From: Gnetum montanum | Lineage: Eukaryota > Streptophyta > Gnetopsida > Gnetales > Gnetaceae | Direction: 5' to 3' | Length of the DNA: 64,000 nt | Assembly (NCBI GenBank): GCA_015680685.1 | Contig: MNCI01000268.1 | Location: 90,424-154,423, forward strand | In this document: positions 20,622 through 33,690 of the stretch, piece by piece | How positions within the stretch are numbered: position 1 is the first letter of the stretch | Layout: each line of letters opens with the position of its first letter | Notes under the pieces: generated by a model | The model's database searches: none | What the model was told of the DNA's origin: nothing | The model's input: only the letters and a program-made list of their open reading frames with translations | Position numbers and translations under genes: made by a program

Positions 20622-22426
20622 TGTGCTGACCAAAATCGTCGACATAAGGCTGGAAGGGAAAAACAAACGTCAAAAGATTGCTAGAGAGATAGCCAACCCT
20701 ACCTTCGTGTGAGGGCAAGCTGGAAAAAAAAGAAATGAAGGTAGAGTGCCTTGGATGATCTACACACAAATCAACCAAGGACTTCCCCAAGCATAAGCTA
20801 TGGCTTGCGCTGGGGTTATCATAACTGGTGACGTATGAAATGTGAACAAAGCATATATAGAAGCGTAAAATAGATCAAAAATAGAGCAAACAATGTAATG
20901 GAAGGAAATAATGAACTGTATTGTATTGCTTAACAAGGATGTGCACTGGTCAAAGCATAGTTGCGTGTGTGGATGGCAAGTTAAGTGCTAAGCTCCGAAG
21001 TGATGTGCTTACATGTGCTTGGATGCTAGGAGTCACATGCACCTGAGCATCCAAAATTGCTGGTCAATGCTCCTGAAGCCATCAACCTCCAAAATTGCCA
21101 ACCCTATTTATGTGAATGGATGAGGTATTTATAAGGTTTGGCTAAGCTCAGGTGTAGAATTCATGGATGAGATCAACGGCTAAGAGATGAGAGGAAAACG
21201 AATCGTTGGATAGGTGTTTGATGGATAACTACGTGTGAATTGGACATGCGTAGGTAGGCTACATTGTTGACCGAATGCACTGTATCTTACAGCATGTATT
21301 GGCTTATGCAAGATAGCTTACGCCCATAGAAGAAAATACAATTTGAAGCGTAAGAGCTTGACAAGGTCAAAAATGGAGAAAATTTACAAAAAATAATAGT
21401 GTACAATAAGAGAAATTGACTTTGGTTTGCTTGGGACTTCTCGATCCATGGATTGACTACTGCAAGGTGCTGATGTGAGTGGTTTTGTGGCTATTTGAGG
21501 CATTTTTGTTTCACAAAAGCTTCCAAAGTGAGTTTATTTTGTCTTGGCATGTCCTCAATGTGTGTTTGGTGTGCTTTTGACTAGGCATGATCAGTACTCA
21601 TGCTAGAATCATGTTTCCAACGTGAGCTTAGCGTGACCTGAGCATGACCTAGGCATGACCTAAGCGTGACCTAGGCATGAGTAAGATGAAAATGATACAT
21701 TTCACACTAATTTTTGATCTTTGAAGCATGTTCTTTGAGTGCAACAATTGCCTGACTATGTTTGACCCTGCGAGTGAACTTCATGTTGAAAACTGAGCTT
21801 GGTTGTGCCTTAATTTGAGCCACTCTTGGTAGCTCACGTTGGGCTCATGCTACCAGCGTGAGCTAAACATGACCCCAGCGTGACTTGAGCATGAGTGATA
21901 ACATATTTGTGATTTTGGACTTGAAGTCTAGAATTCCGGAGGCTGGGACTTGAAGTAGTCATAAATGGACCTTGAGGATGACCTGCACCTTCGAAGTCAG
22001 ACCATTTTGACTCAATTTTGAGGCTCTTGGAGTTTGTTCACACTTGGCATATTTAGTACTCACGCTAGACTCACGTTGCTAGCATGAGCTGAACATGAAC
22101 TGAGTGTGACCTTAGCGTGACTAAGAAAATTTGTGCAATCTAACCTGAAATCCAAACTCCTGAATGTTGAAACTTGAAGTGGACAATAGTGGCCCTATGA
22201 GGATGACTTGCACCCTCGGATTGGACCACCTTTGACTTAATCTTGAATTTGTTGGAGTTGCTCACACTGAGGGAAAGCCCAACTTGACAAGCCCAGTGTG
22301 AGCAAGCCTGGCTTGATAAGCCCAGTGTGAGTTCCATGCCTTAGTCAAATTTTTGCCTCCCAAAAGCTCAAAAGGCTCTAAGTTGTTCTCATTTCATAGT
22401 GTTAGGCCAAAATTAGTGGTGTTTCA
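20622..22426 (-). mobile_element. TatA 5' LTR
   Basis: 1805 bp. It is slightly longer than its partner, partly because of an extra copy of the GACCTAAGCGTGACCTAGGC unit near 21660. The left edge starts TGTGCTGACC at 20622, next to the primer-site-like sequence at about 20597-20615. Confidence 0.9.
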
Positions 22427-22431
22427 CACTG
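22427..22431. repeat. TatA target-site duplication, right copy (CACTG)
   Basis: Right copy of the duplication at 12201-12205, directly after the 5' LTR of TatA. Confidence 0.85.
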
Positions 22432-22522
22432 GAAACTATAAAGTCCATGGAATTTGACTGGATCATGCGTGAACACTCTATGATTCATATGGTTGGGCAT
22501 AGTGGTACGTCGTTGCTCATCA
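22432..22522 (+). mobile_element. Ath1 3' LTR, right end
   Basis: This 91-bp piece restores the LTR broken at 12205. Its text (GAACACTC, ATATGGTTGGG, then CTCATCA) matches the end of the Ath3 LTR at about 26620-26679. It ends at 22522 and adjoins DNA belonging to the Ath3 leader. Confidence 0.85.
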
Positions 22523-22817
22523 AGTATGAAGAGATAATTGAAAATTTTAATGAAAGCTCAATCATACTAATACCAAAACACTCAAATAATGTTTTTAAGG
22601 AACCATAACCATAATTATGATTCATACATAAGAACAAATAAATAATTGTGAAGGGTTATAAGAAAATTAACACTTATGGGTTAATGTTTTATAGAATTTT
22701 CTAACTCCACAATCCTAACAAATAATAACTTGATCTAACTAAAAGTATGAGAAATGAAGGGAGTTATAAAAATTAGAAAACACCTTTTAATGATCCCCAA
22801 TTCCTTAATGATTGTAC
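22523..22817 (+). other. Ath3 leader remnant
   Basis: AT-rich, no gene. It resembles the leader before the extra ORF in Ath4 and Ath1. Everything upstream in Ath3 is missing, so Ath1 apparently inserted here or a deletion removed the rest. Possible duplication bases AGTAT follow the Ath1 LTR end, but the left partner is outside the window. Confidence 0.45.
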
Positions 22818-25564
22818 ATGATACCAAAGAGAGGAGTGTAAGCAGAACCTTCATAAGTCAGAAGTAAACAACCAAGAGGCCAAGGTAGAGGATGAACAGG
22901 AGGACAAGAACTAGAACACAAGGAGTAGGAAGCCCAATCATTTAGTATCCATCAAGAAACTCCTACTACAGTATAGTTAACCGAAGGAGAAATAGAGGAA
23001 CCAAAAGTATAAGGACAATGCCTCACGTTTTCACAAGACTGCCTTCAAGCTATCCACGAAAGGTCCATCTTGATCAAAATGATTGTGGAAATGAACTTTG
23101 ATCCATTTGTGGAGTTCACCTTGAAAGCAGTAAAGATGAAACTTAAGGCATCATCATTATGACATATCCTCTCTAACAGTGGTGAATGGTACCTTGGGGA
23201 AACCTATCAGTTTTAGCACAACAAAGAAGAGGGCACCACAGTCAACATTGGAGGAGTATCAGTCTCATTCTTAATCAAGGTTATCGCAAAAGCTCTAAAC
23301 ATCCCCAATGAAGGGGCAAAAATTTCACACATGTCTACTAAATTAGATCCTAAAACCAGAAAATTATGATTGAAATAAGCATATGGAAAATACAATAAGG
23401 GATACAATGAGCTAACTCTGAAGGAAAGAATCTACTTCAATATTGGCACCTATTACTTGTTCTTGACAAAAGGACTCAATAGACTATCTACTTATGTAGC
23501 TAGAGGGAGTGTGATCCTAATGGGTAAATACAACACCAATTTTGCATAACTTTGCTTCATGGAAATTCAAAGGCATTTTGAAGAAAGAAAGGTAGGAAAG
23601 CCAACACTTACATTTTCTTGCCTTATTAGGAAGTTGTGCAAGTGATCCAAAATCATGGAATACACCAATGATGTTCCTAGGAGAGCCTCGAGTGCTTCAT
23701 ATTTTTAATTTCTTAAGCTAGCACTACCCAAGAAGGATTAGGATAATAAGCAAGATGAACAAAATCAAGAGCAAAAAAAATAGCAACAACAAGAGTAACA
23801 ATAGTAGAAATAAGAATAGTAACAACAGCAAGTTCCACTACCACCATCACAAGATTACAAGCTATTAATGAGTCATTTGCAGTAAATTGTGCAAACCATT
23901 AGCTGTGGAACAAGGGAGGAGGAAAACCTTTATAGAGTTATTGATAGTGCCATCTAGCCCACAGTTTCAACAGATCCTAAAAGTGGACAGATCTCATTGT
24001 ACTTAGGATGAGAGGTTGAATGTTCATAATAGATCTTTGGAAACAATGCATTGTTTCAAGCCATTCTTAACACTAGAAAGGGAGTCATAGTTATGGTAAT
24101 ACAACACCAAGATGTAGTGGGAGTAGCATAGGTGATCACTGATCACATCAAAGTGTTCTTCAAGATACCTGTTGTGCCACCAGTAGATCTAACTAGAGCC
24201 AGAGATCCTCAAATGTTAGTAAAAACCTCAATGACTACTACTGATCATGAAGATGTGCTTGATTGATTGCTACAGGTTGGGCAAGTAATGACAACACTTT
24301 TCGACATTTCAAGTGATGTCACTATAATACAATTTGAGCTAATTTCTACTAAAGATAAATTGGTCATGGTAGAGACTAAGGTAGATTATGCAAAAGTAGA
24401 AATCCATAGATTCTAAGAAGAGCTCATAGCCCTAAGAGCCAAATGAAGAGACCCAACTCAATTCATTGCACCTAATCAAATAGACCAGTTCAAGATAGAG
24501 TAGATGAACTACCTAGTCAAGCAAAATAAATACATGGAAATAGAGAAGGAGAAAGTGGCGTGGAATGCCTTAGTAGTAGAAGCAAAAATGTATGTACATG
24601 CTAAGGCACTCATCATAGTCCAAGAAGAAAACAACCAGCTTTCTACTCATAATATGAGGTTGACTGCTATGGAAAAGGAAAAAAAACATCTTGGAGGAAA
24701 GCATCCACTAGTTAAGGGAATAACTAGTGAGGGTCAACTAAGATATGAGCTACCTTACATGAGAAAATAGTAGCCTCTCAATGGAGAAGATACACACCTT
24801 CTATCAAAAGTCAGCTATTGAAATAAATCCATGGTAGAATGAGGCAAAGAAACATGAAAGGCTCAAAGAACACTTATGTGATTAGGTGGGCATGTACAAG
24901 TAGATCAATAGAAAAAGAGATCTAGATGGCAATGATCAGAATCAACTCCATATTAGCACAAAATCTTGACTGCCAATCCATCTTGGATAGTTACATCCAT
25001 GTCTAGCAAGTGCAAGTGAAAAATAAAGACCTACAGATCAAGGACCTAAAAGAATACATGGGGTTAGCTAACCTTGGTTATGCTAACTTAGTCATGTTAA
25101 TAGCAGGAAGGACTAGAAACAAGCTAGAACAAAAAGTAGCAACTACATATGCATTATAAGAGAAAGAGTTTGTGGAACATAAATATGCTTTATAGAAACT
25201 CCAAGTGGCAAACTATGAATTGGAAGTAGTGAAGGCTAGCTACCAAAGGCAAAAAGATGTAGTAGAAAACCTAGCTAGAAGATTGATTGATTACCATGAA
25301 TTATGTGAAAATGCCAAAGCATTCAAATAGGAGATGAGGCAATTTTTAGCCTTGTATGTTTAGGAAAATTAGATGTTTTTATAGTTGCCATGTCCATGGA
25401 ATGCACCTACTCCATCATACATTGCACAACAAGCATGGATGATGCATGCTCCAAGAACGGAAGAGGAGAAACTTTAGGTGTTCCTTAACTAATATAAATT
25501 TAAGAAGCCTAATGAAAAGGGGAAGCAATCAATAAAGGAGCCACTATCACTAGGAACTACCTAG
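22818..25564 (+). pseudogene. Ath3 extra ORF (plant transposon protein-like, coiled coil)
   Basis: Start ATGATACCAAAGAG and stop TAG at 25562-25564 agree with the Ath1 homologue. The central domain reads KPTLTFSCLIRKLCK near 23600. 24504-24770 is an open coiled-coil-like stretch rich in Glu and Lys (EIEKEKVAWNALVVEAK). A Gln/Asn-rich low-complexity run lies at 23750-23850. Stops and frameshifts are frequent. Function is unknown; it may be a structural or envelope-position protein of the family. Confidence 0.65.
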
Positions 25565-25793
25565 ACTACATTGAGCTTCATCAAGTTTTTATTTTTTGTC
25601 AAAGTTGTCATGTCATGTCCTATGTAAATTTTTGTAAAAAAACCACTATGGCATTCAAGAGTCCTCTATATAGTTAGTTAATGTAATTAAGATAGTTAGT
25701 TAGTGTCATGTAAATCTACCTCCAAATTTTGTAAGGAACTCTATCCTCATTTGTTTTACCTCAAGGATGATTTTTCAATCAGTCGTGGGGGTA
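25565..25793 (+). other. Ath3 3' untranslated segment and polypurine tract
   Basis: No gene. It ends CAGTCGTGGGGGTA directly before the LTR. The preceding TTTTGTAAGGAACTC...CCTC context is matched in Ath2 on the minus strand (about 31745-31785), confirming family identity. Confidence 0.65.
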
Positions 25794-26679
25794 TGATAAG
25801 TCACATTTTTCATAAGGTTGTGATGTTGGACATCCAATATCGGAGTTGCAATATTGCATACCCGATATTGAGGCACAAGCTATGATGTTAAATATCTAAT
25901 ATTGCAGAGATGTACTAGCCTATAAATACGACACCTATGTGAATAGTCCAAACAATAATTCATTCCAACCTCACCAAAACTCTTGTAGTTTATTTTCATA
26001 GATTAGCAATAGAGTGAATGCTTGTACTATGATGTTGAGTAGTCGTTTGGAATCTTTATTTAAGTGAAGTGTAAATGGGCATAGTTCATGACAAAAATAA
26101 AGATTGAGATTGCTTTCCATCATTGTAGCATCCACTTAGCTTTATTGTTTTACTTAGAATAATTCTTACTATTTTCTTAGTTTAATTAGTTACATTTCTA
26201 AGTACCTTACTTTCCTTATTCATTAAGAACATGTAATGAGTATGACTAGTTTCAAGCATTCAGGTGTGATCATTTGGTAACCTAGTAGTGGTTTCACTTG
26301 ATTTGCTCAGTAGTGAACTCACTTGATAACCCTAGTACTGGTTACATGAGTCCAAGGCATAAACAAAAAGCCAGGAATGGATACTCATTACTCTAGGCTA
26401 GATTAGATTCATTTACCATTTTCTTTAGAGTTAGAATCATTTACATACTTTACCATTGTAGCTAAGAATTATGGTCTACCAACATCAACCTATCATATAC
26501 CTCACTGAGAGCTAAACCATAAATATCAATTATACTAGTTCCATGTGGGAAGACAATGATTTTGAACTTTAATCAATTACTAGCATAATCATATTGCCTT
26601 GTCCACGGATTACAAATAGGCTACACATGAACACTCATATCTTGTATGGTTGGGTGTTGGATTACTCCACCACTCATCA
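25794..26679 (+). mobile_element. Ath3 3' LTR
   Basis: Starts TGATAAG after the PPT and ends CTCATCA (26673-26679), 886 bp. The U3 part holds half-palindromes CCAATATCGGAG, GCAATATTGC and CCCGATATTG (25830-25900), followed by CCTATAAATACG at about 25917. This is the GATATC-type motif subfamily, unlike the GTTGAC type of Ath1. 26680-26739 is flanking DNA with nothing recognisable. Confidence 0.85.
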
Positions 26680-26739
26680 CACTTGTTTTTTTCTCTTTCC
26701 TTGGTTGCGATTATTCTTTGTATTGTATAATGTATTATG

Positions 26740-28129
26740 TGTTGTGATAATTATAGATTGGAAATAACTAAATCCATGGGTATATTCTTTGGAAAAAGTC
26801 ATGACTATTTATGAATAATTATGTCTTATAAACTAAACTATTATATCTCTTTATTAACAAATTTTCATCTTTTCATATGTTGTTAATGAGAAATTAATGA
26901 TTATACCTATGCTTTATGACTATATTCTAACACCATGTATTGAAGATGATTGTCAATAAGAAGACCTTGATGAATAAAGCATCATAAAAAATTATGAATT
27001 TTTGGAAAGGTAAGAACTCTTTAATGTAGTGTAAAGAAATAGTATATCTTAATGTATTATTGTTGTCATAATATAGTGTAAAAACTTTAGAAAAAAATAA
27101 ATTATGTAAATTGAGAAAAAAAGGTAGTTAATAAAATGAAACTAGATTTGAAAAATGAAATATAAGCTTCACTTCTAGATTAGCCAAAACAAAGGTAAGG
27201 AAATATCCTCACAATATTGAATAATTGTAAAAGCTTGAAAGTAACATAAATAATTAATAAAGGAACCCTCGAAGTTGGAAATGACAATCTTAAACATAAT
27301 ATCAAGGGATTAGAGACAACTAACCAGGATTTGTATTACCCTAGTTTTTCTTTGATGCATGTGCCTAATAAAGATTTGAACTAGAAAATAGAAGCTATTG
27401 TAGATAAAGAACTAGTAAAACAAGAAAAGAGGTTGAATCAAATCAATGTGTAGATCCAGATTTAATAAAAATCATCATGTGTGAAGAGGAAAGTGTGTTA
27501 GGGATATAATATGCTAGTAGGAAAAAAAGTAAAAGAAGATTAGAAATCTGATGTGGCTAAAAGCATTTAGAGATTCTGATACTTATAGAGATAATTGTTA
27601 GAAGTTGTCTTTGAAAAAGATGCTTTCTTTTTCTTTGAAGAGTTTTAGTTGATGTGTAACCCTTTCTTGATTAGGGATATGATCCTATTTATACATTAGA
27701 AATGCTTCATAAGTCATAAAGAAATGATGCATTGGGACTCATAAGCTTTTAGATAGGACAAATGATGTATGTAGCTATAGTAGATGTTAAAGATATAGTT
27801 AATGTAGAAGAATGATGTCGAATGTTAAAAGATAAAATGATATTGGACATCAATAACATCAAAGCTAATGTCAAAATTGCAAGTCAAGATCAACATGGGA
27901 GATGACATCAAACATCAAAATTAAAGTTTGAAAGGTAAGTAACCAAAAATGTTATCATAAGTAAAGTGAGATATTAATGTTGGTATATGCTAGAAATGAT
28001 GACCAGACACAACATGTGAATGATACATGACATCAAAATTAGGGAATTTGGAGATGACTTAAGTTGTTGAAGCTATAAAATGTACCTAAAACTCTAACTT
28101 ATATAGAAAAGGCCAAAGTGGGTAGAACA
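26740..28129 (-). mobile_element. TatB 3' LTR
   Basis: Aligns with 51127-52452 over its length, for example AATGAAACTAGAT followed by GAAAAGAGGTTGAATCAAAT in both. Left edge TGTTGTGATAA, right edge GTAGAACA. To its right the minus strand has AAGAGGAGATAA, a PPT. The flanks TTATG and CCTTT do not match, so the outer boundary or a later rearrangement is uncertain. Confidence 0.8.
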
Positions 28130-29060
28130 TTATCTCCTCTTGATGGATGGTACTAAAAACCTAATAGAGAATCCATCAAGAAAAGTACAAGTTATTGTTG
28201 TTGAGATGTTATAGATACAATAAGCTAGATATCTATAAGGGGGTTTTAATGAAATGAAATGATAGGAGAGAAAATATGAGATATTATTGACACACCTGTG
28301 ATAGAGTGCTATGTCACAGAAGTGAAATGTGGCTAGATTCCTAGAAACACATAAAAATATAACCAAAGAACTTCATAACCTACTCAATTCTCTTAATCAC
28401 ATTCTTACTAAATTAATGCAAAGACATTGGTTTACCCTTATCTATATAGAGCATGAGAAGAGAAAGTGATAGAGAAAGATAGGGAGATAGATAGAAATGA
28501 AAAAAGAAAATAATATAAGCAAAGGAAAGCATGTTGAAAACATCATCAACACACCAATAATGGGATGTTGTGTCACAAAAGTGGAATATGAATAAACTCC
28601 TAAAACTGACCTCTTCCTTACCTCACTCATATGAATATTAACACTTCTTATGTCAATCTAAACTTAACACCCCTTCACTAAATCAAGATAAAGATACTTT
28701 TTTGACATCACTAATGCTAAATATAGAGAGGAATGGAAATAGATGAGGAGAAGGGATGAGATGAAAAAAGAAGAAGATAAACATAGTATAAGAGAGAAAG
28801 AATTATAGTTTGTAAAAATCAAAAGTTAAAAAAGAAAGGGGAAAAAGAAGATATCATCAATACATCTATCAAGATGATGGTAGTATATCATAAAAGTGGG
28901 GCATGACTAAATCCTATACATTTTATTACCAAAAAAGATACCACATATATAATATAAAATGAATAGTCCCTTTTTATTCCACTTAATAATACATTTAATC
29001 ACATCCTCACATGAAGCAATGAGATATTCAATCATTCCAAAACCTTATTGGTTATGCTAT
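28130..29060 (-). repeat. Tandem repeats in the TatB 3' untranslated region
   Basis: About three diverged units with a period near 260-310 bp. Anchors are ACACACC...TGTCACAGAAGTG (about 28290), ACACACC...TGTCACAAAAGTGG (about 28550) and ATACATC...ATCATAAAAGTGG (about 28860). Each is followed by a pyrimidine-rich stretch, then an AG-rich run. Tandem repeats between integrase and 3' LTR are known in Tat/Ogre-type elements and can seed satellites. Confidence 0.65.
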
Positions 29061-29899
29061 GCATAGTAGAGTAGAATAGGATTGCTAGAGTAGGGATGTA
29101 TGATGAAAATAGTCAGATATATATAGTAGAATATGAGATAGAAAGAGGGAAGTTAGTAATCAAAGTAGTGTAGATAAAATAGGGTTTAGAGTAAATATGT
29201 TATCCTTACGTATTATACAAGAGTTAATATAGACAAAATTACCATTGGGAGGATACATGCTTAGTATAGATCAACTAGTAGATTTAATACTATTATAGAA
29301 TAATTGACTACATGTAGTAGAACTTTAAAAATGTTTTGTTAACTAGATCTAGAAACTAATGTCTTTCTAGATTAGATAATTGTATGTTTCACTTTGTAGA
29401 TATTGAACCATCACAAAAGGACCCTATCAATTAGGAGATAACTTCATATCTCTAAAGTTTAGAAAATGGTGAAGGACTAGGTCACCTTTGTGAATCTCTT
29501 TATTTCTGATATGCTTAGAATGATGATGCTAAATGTCTTTTTGATATTATTGGAAATGCTTAAGAGTAAATTGATGTTATTCTTTGGGAAGATCTAAATT
29601 AAAGCATTTTATGTTGTTGTCTTGATTTGAGTACCAATCATGTAGAGCAACACAAAGAGATGGGATACAAAGACAACTAATAAGACTATCTCATAAGCAT
29701 AGGTTAAAAGATATGGGGTATGACTAGTGGATTACAAAAAGTAGTACAATAGACCTAAAGGATGTGGGATAGCTAAATGTGCCAATTGTGTTAGGTTTTA
29801 TTGATCATGGTATGGAGAAAGTGGATGAATCTTATTAGTGGAATTATTGAGTTATTTTCCAAGCTTACTTGTATAGCACGATTGTATGGTTAAGTTATT
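29061..29899 (-). other. TatB region between 3' repeats and RT, no clear gene
   Basis: RNase H and integrase should lie here, but no motif survives that I can support and the 840 bp available is too short for both. A large internal deletion is the likely reason. Confidence 0.4.
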
Positions 29900-30895
29900 A
29901 GTGGAATCATGGTAATAAGACAAAGAAAATTATTGAGTTATGTCATAGCGAGATAAGAATTGATCTAAGTTAGAAGCATGATTAGATGCTAAAGAGGATT
30001 TAATAGTTAAATTGTCAATATAGTCATAGACTATTTTAAACATCATGTCATTAAAGATAAAAGTTATAATATGTTGGTAGGTAGTTGTAGTGTTCTTGAT
30101 TCTAAAGGGCATTTTAGTGTAGCAAAATGTTCCCCAATGATTTATAAAGGTAGTATATTACTAATGCTCTAGATTTATCTAGATTTGATTATAACCAAAA
30201 AACTCATCCATAAAGTATAAGAGATCACGATCAACTATTGAATTTGCAAGATGATCAATATTTGGTAGAAAAAAATTTTCTTTAACTGTGACCTTGTTAA
30301 TGTCTTGAAAGTTAATGCATATGTAAATGTCACCATTCTTCTTTGGTACCACAACCATGTTGGAGATCCAATCAGAATAGTCGATGGAATGAATAAAACT
30401 AACATTATAGAGTTTAGTAATTTATTCTTTTATTTCAAGAGCTATAGCTAGGTGAATTTTTCTAACTTTCTATTTAACATGTGTAGATCCTTCTTCCAAA
30501 GTAATATTATGTTATACTTTCTTTGGACCTAAAATAGGCATATCACTATAGTCCCAAGTGAAAGCAATTGAGTGCTTCTATAAAGTGGCTAGGATAGCTT
30601 CCTAGTAGTCTTGAGAGAGAAGAGCACTAATTTAAAGTGTTTTTTACTCATCTTTATTATTTAGTATAGGAAAATAAATTAAATGATCATTTTTCAAAGA
30701 AAGCTCTTAATGAGGGATAAAAAGATCTAACTCAGAAAGTGGTTCATTTGAAGTAACATCTAGGGAAGCTATAAGAGATGTAACACTTATTGAACATGAC
30801 TTAAAGTTAATAAAAGACATGTATAGGGTTCAACACACCTAATTTGTAGGATAATCTAAGATTAGAGGCTAAAGTAAGAATAATGGAAAAGTAAT
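29900..30895 (-). pseudogene. TatB reverse transcriptase, N-terminal and central parts
   Basis: Read on the minus strand: FTWDYSDMPILGP near 30580-30540 (the domain before RT; TatE has FAWSYTDMPRLDP), then NMVVVPKKNGDI near 30365-30330, then MPFRIKNTTTTYQH and DYIDNLTIKSS at 30112-29990. The catalytic Y-x-D-D reads YIDN, so it is inactive. The gene is cut at 30895 by Ath2; protease and gag lie beyond 47870. Confidence 0.75.
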
Positions 30896-31730
30896 TGATG
30901 AGTGGCAAGGTATCCCTATGCTCAACCATATGAATACGAGCGTCCACACACAATCTGGTCAAATTCCAAGGACTAAGTGCTTATGCACCTTTACAGAATA
31001 AGGATGGGTTAGTCAATTGTTATTTTCCCAAGCTTACTTGTATAGCACAATTGTATGGTTAAGTAAACTTGAGGTATATGATTTTTATATATTTTTATGT
31101 TTTATGTCCTAGTGCTACAAAGGGAGAAGTGAGATAATTAAGCAACTAATTTTATTCAACTAATCAACTAGGCTTTAACTAGTCCTAACGCCATCATCTA
31201 TTTCCACTTTCCATACACATCCTGAACTAGTGTAACACTATTGGAATTACCAAACACTAATCGTTACTAGGTTACCAAGTGTTCCATGCATGCTCGAAGT
31301 GGTCGTACTGAGTGTGCTTACTTGGGAGAGTTAAAAAAGAGAGAGAGAGAACATTAATTAACTAAGAAAAGCATTAAATAACTATAAATAACATTAATTA
31401 GGTTATTTTTAATGCTGCAAGTTTATCACAAATTTTTTCTTTATTTCTAGCCATAAGGTATGTTAGGTACACAATGCTCAAATAAAGATCTGTTCACTTT
31501 ATGACTCATACTGCAGGCACTCAGAAATAATTCTATCTCTAGAAAGGAAAAAATGCAAGAGTTCAGGTAAGGGACTAAGACTAATTGCCAAAACCAAGTG
31601 TGCCTGTCTCTTATTTATAGGCAACAAGACAGGATCCAACATTGGATGTTTGATATCACTTGGAAGGCTCTAATATCGTGGACTCGATATTGCAAATGCG
31701 ATATCATGACCTCGATATCACGGTTCATCA
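30896..31730 (-). mobile_element. Ath2 3' LTR
   Basis: 835 bp from TGATGAG to TTCATCA. On the minus strand a PPT (AGTCATGGAGGTA) precedes it. The U3 part (31660-31730) has GATATC half-palindromes and a TATA box (CCTATAAATAAG) at about 31612-31623. The segment 31330-31350 includes a short GA repeat. Confidence 0.85.
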
Positions 31731-33690
31731 TACCTCCATGACTGAATAAAAACTCGTCCTCAATTTCCTTACAAAATATTGGGAAGGCATGGGATTATTG
31801 ACTGAATGACAACTAACGATGACATGGGATGATATACACAAAGTGCCCGGTGAATGGATCAAAAAACATATTACAAAATTGGTGTTCATACCCATGGTGG
31901 TGAACAATATACATAAATGATATCTAGACCCTCATCTGATAGCTTGAAGAGAAAGAGAGAGAGAGAGAAGAAAATGAGACGTGTTGCTGCCAATGTCAGA
32001 AGTGTGCACTCTGTTGTTTATCCATAACCATGTGATGAAGTGTGTTCCTTGCATAACTTCTTCCACTCTAGTCCATCCCAAGTGCTCCCTCCTATCCTAG
32101 TCCATTGTTCTTATGCCACCATCTACACACACAACACAGTCATGAATTAGCAAGGATAAATAAGATACAGTGTAGTTGATACCTTGCCCCGATATGAAGT
32201 ACCTTGGTTGGGTTGTGAGCATGGTAGATAAGGGGTTAGAGGTTTTTAACTGATAACTACCCAAGGTGTAGGGGTGAGATAGGTAATACAATGGAAAAAT
32301 TTGTGACAAGGCCCCCACGACTAAGAGAGAACCTCCAGTAGCGATAGGGTGGAAAAACTGAAGGAACAATAAACATGAGAGAAATAACAATAGTGGAGCC
32401 AATAAAATGGATGTCATGGATGGGGATGAAATGAGAAATGGTTGATTGCAAAGAATGTTTAAGGTAAATAACTTAACAATTGCACTAAAAAAAGAATGCT
32501 AGTGGGTCCTCCCCAAAGCAGGCTCATGCCTTTTATGCCTTGACAGACCCGCAAACCAAAGAGTCCGTAGGCTCTAGGAATGACATATGGAATAATGATT
32601 AAGAACTTACCTATAAGAAGTTATCAAAGATGAAGAATGCCTTAACAAAGATATAGACTAATCATAAAATCGACAATGAGGTGGAATATGGGAAGAAATA
32701 TGGAAGGAGAGGAGAAAATGGAATAGAATCCCAAGAGCACGGTTGTGTAAAGTCCTGTGTGTATTATATGGTTAAGATGACTGAATAGAATTCATTCCAA
32801 ATCTGGATTCAAACAAGCCATATTCAGTGACCTCAGATCAACACATTTGACCATCCCATCCTCTTGAAGCAACAAGAATGCATTCATAGAGTCACCACCA
32901 TTCCAAGGAGAGAAAGATAGAGAAGGAGGAAGTAAGAAAGGGTTTTAGTTAGAGGGATCCTTCAGGCATGGGTAACATGTCTTTCTAGTGCCATAACCAG
33001 TGTTTGTAGCCATATTTCATTATTATGTCTAAGGGATGTGCTTTGAATTCTTACTAGTTTTTTTTCATGAGAACCACACCATGCAAAGACATTTAATTTA
33101 GTCAACTTCCTGATATTTGGTCAATAGTAGAATGGTAGAAGACTTAATGAAAAACATCCAAGTACCCAAGAGAATAGCCAGCACAAGTGCATCAAATATC
33201 CTTGAATTCACATCCTTTTCAACCATTAAGTCCTTCCTTGGTTTGAATAATATTGAGCCACCAATTCATTAATAAGTTTACTTAGAAAAAGGGACAGTAC
33301 ACTTCCAAAACAAAGGGAGACCATAGAGTTAATTGGATGAATGGATGACATGGACTCATTTCCTATTTTATCAAAAGAACCATATCTAAGTGTCACATCA
33401 AGGTCAAAGGTTAAAACCAAACATTATCAATCAACACCATTATAGCAAAATCCACCATCATGAGCACTTATTATTTGACAAGTGAAAGTACATCAAACAA
33501 AGAAATAGTAAAAATGGTAATGATGGTGTAAAAAAAAATATGAAAAATTGCATTAAAAAATGTGTAAAATAAAAATGCAAAAAGAGTCGTGGGCTTAGAA
33601 TGGTTAGCATTGGTGGCCCTCTACCCCATGACTAATTTGGAGGGAGGAGATCTGAAATAATGAGCAAGGTTGTCCACCAATAGAGGTAGT
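31731..33690 (-). other. Ath2 spacer, extra ORF absent
   Basis: Non-coding apart from short chance ORFs. 32860-33010 aligns with Ath1 6838-6950. 32500-32550 carries the conserved GGGGAGGACCCACT block. A second PPT-like stretch, CTTAGTCGTGGGGGCC, lies near 32300-32325 on the minus strand. 31780-32100 resembles the tail after the extra ORF, so an internal deletion probably removed that ORF. Confidence 0.5.

Larger units (their letters stand above)
12206..22426 (-). mobile_element. TatA: complete Tat-like element with gag-protease only
   Basis: A full LTR-to-LTR element of 10,221 bp on the minus strand. LTRs at 20622-22426 (5') and 12206-13998 (3') begin TGAAACACCA and end AGCACA when read on that strand. 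Flanks are CACTA (12201-12205) and CACTG (22427-22431), a target duplication with one change. The interior encodes gag and protease and the start of the protease-RT linker, but no RT, RNase H or integrase is recognisable between 16456 and 13999. It would depend on a partner for movement. LTRs differ by roughly one base in ten over the first 290 bp by eye, so the insertion is old. Confidence 0.9.
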
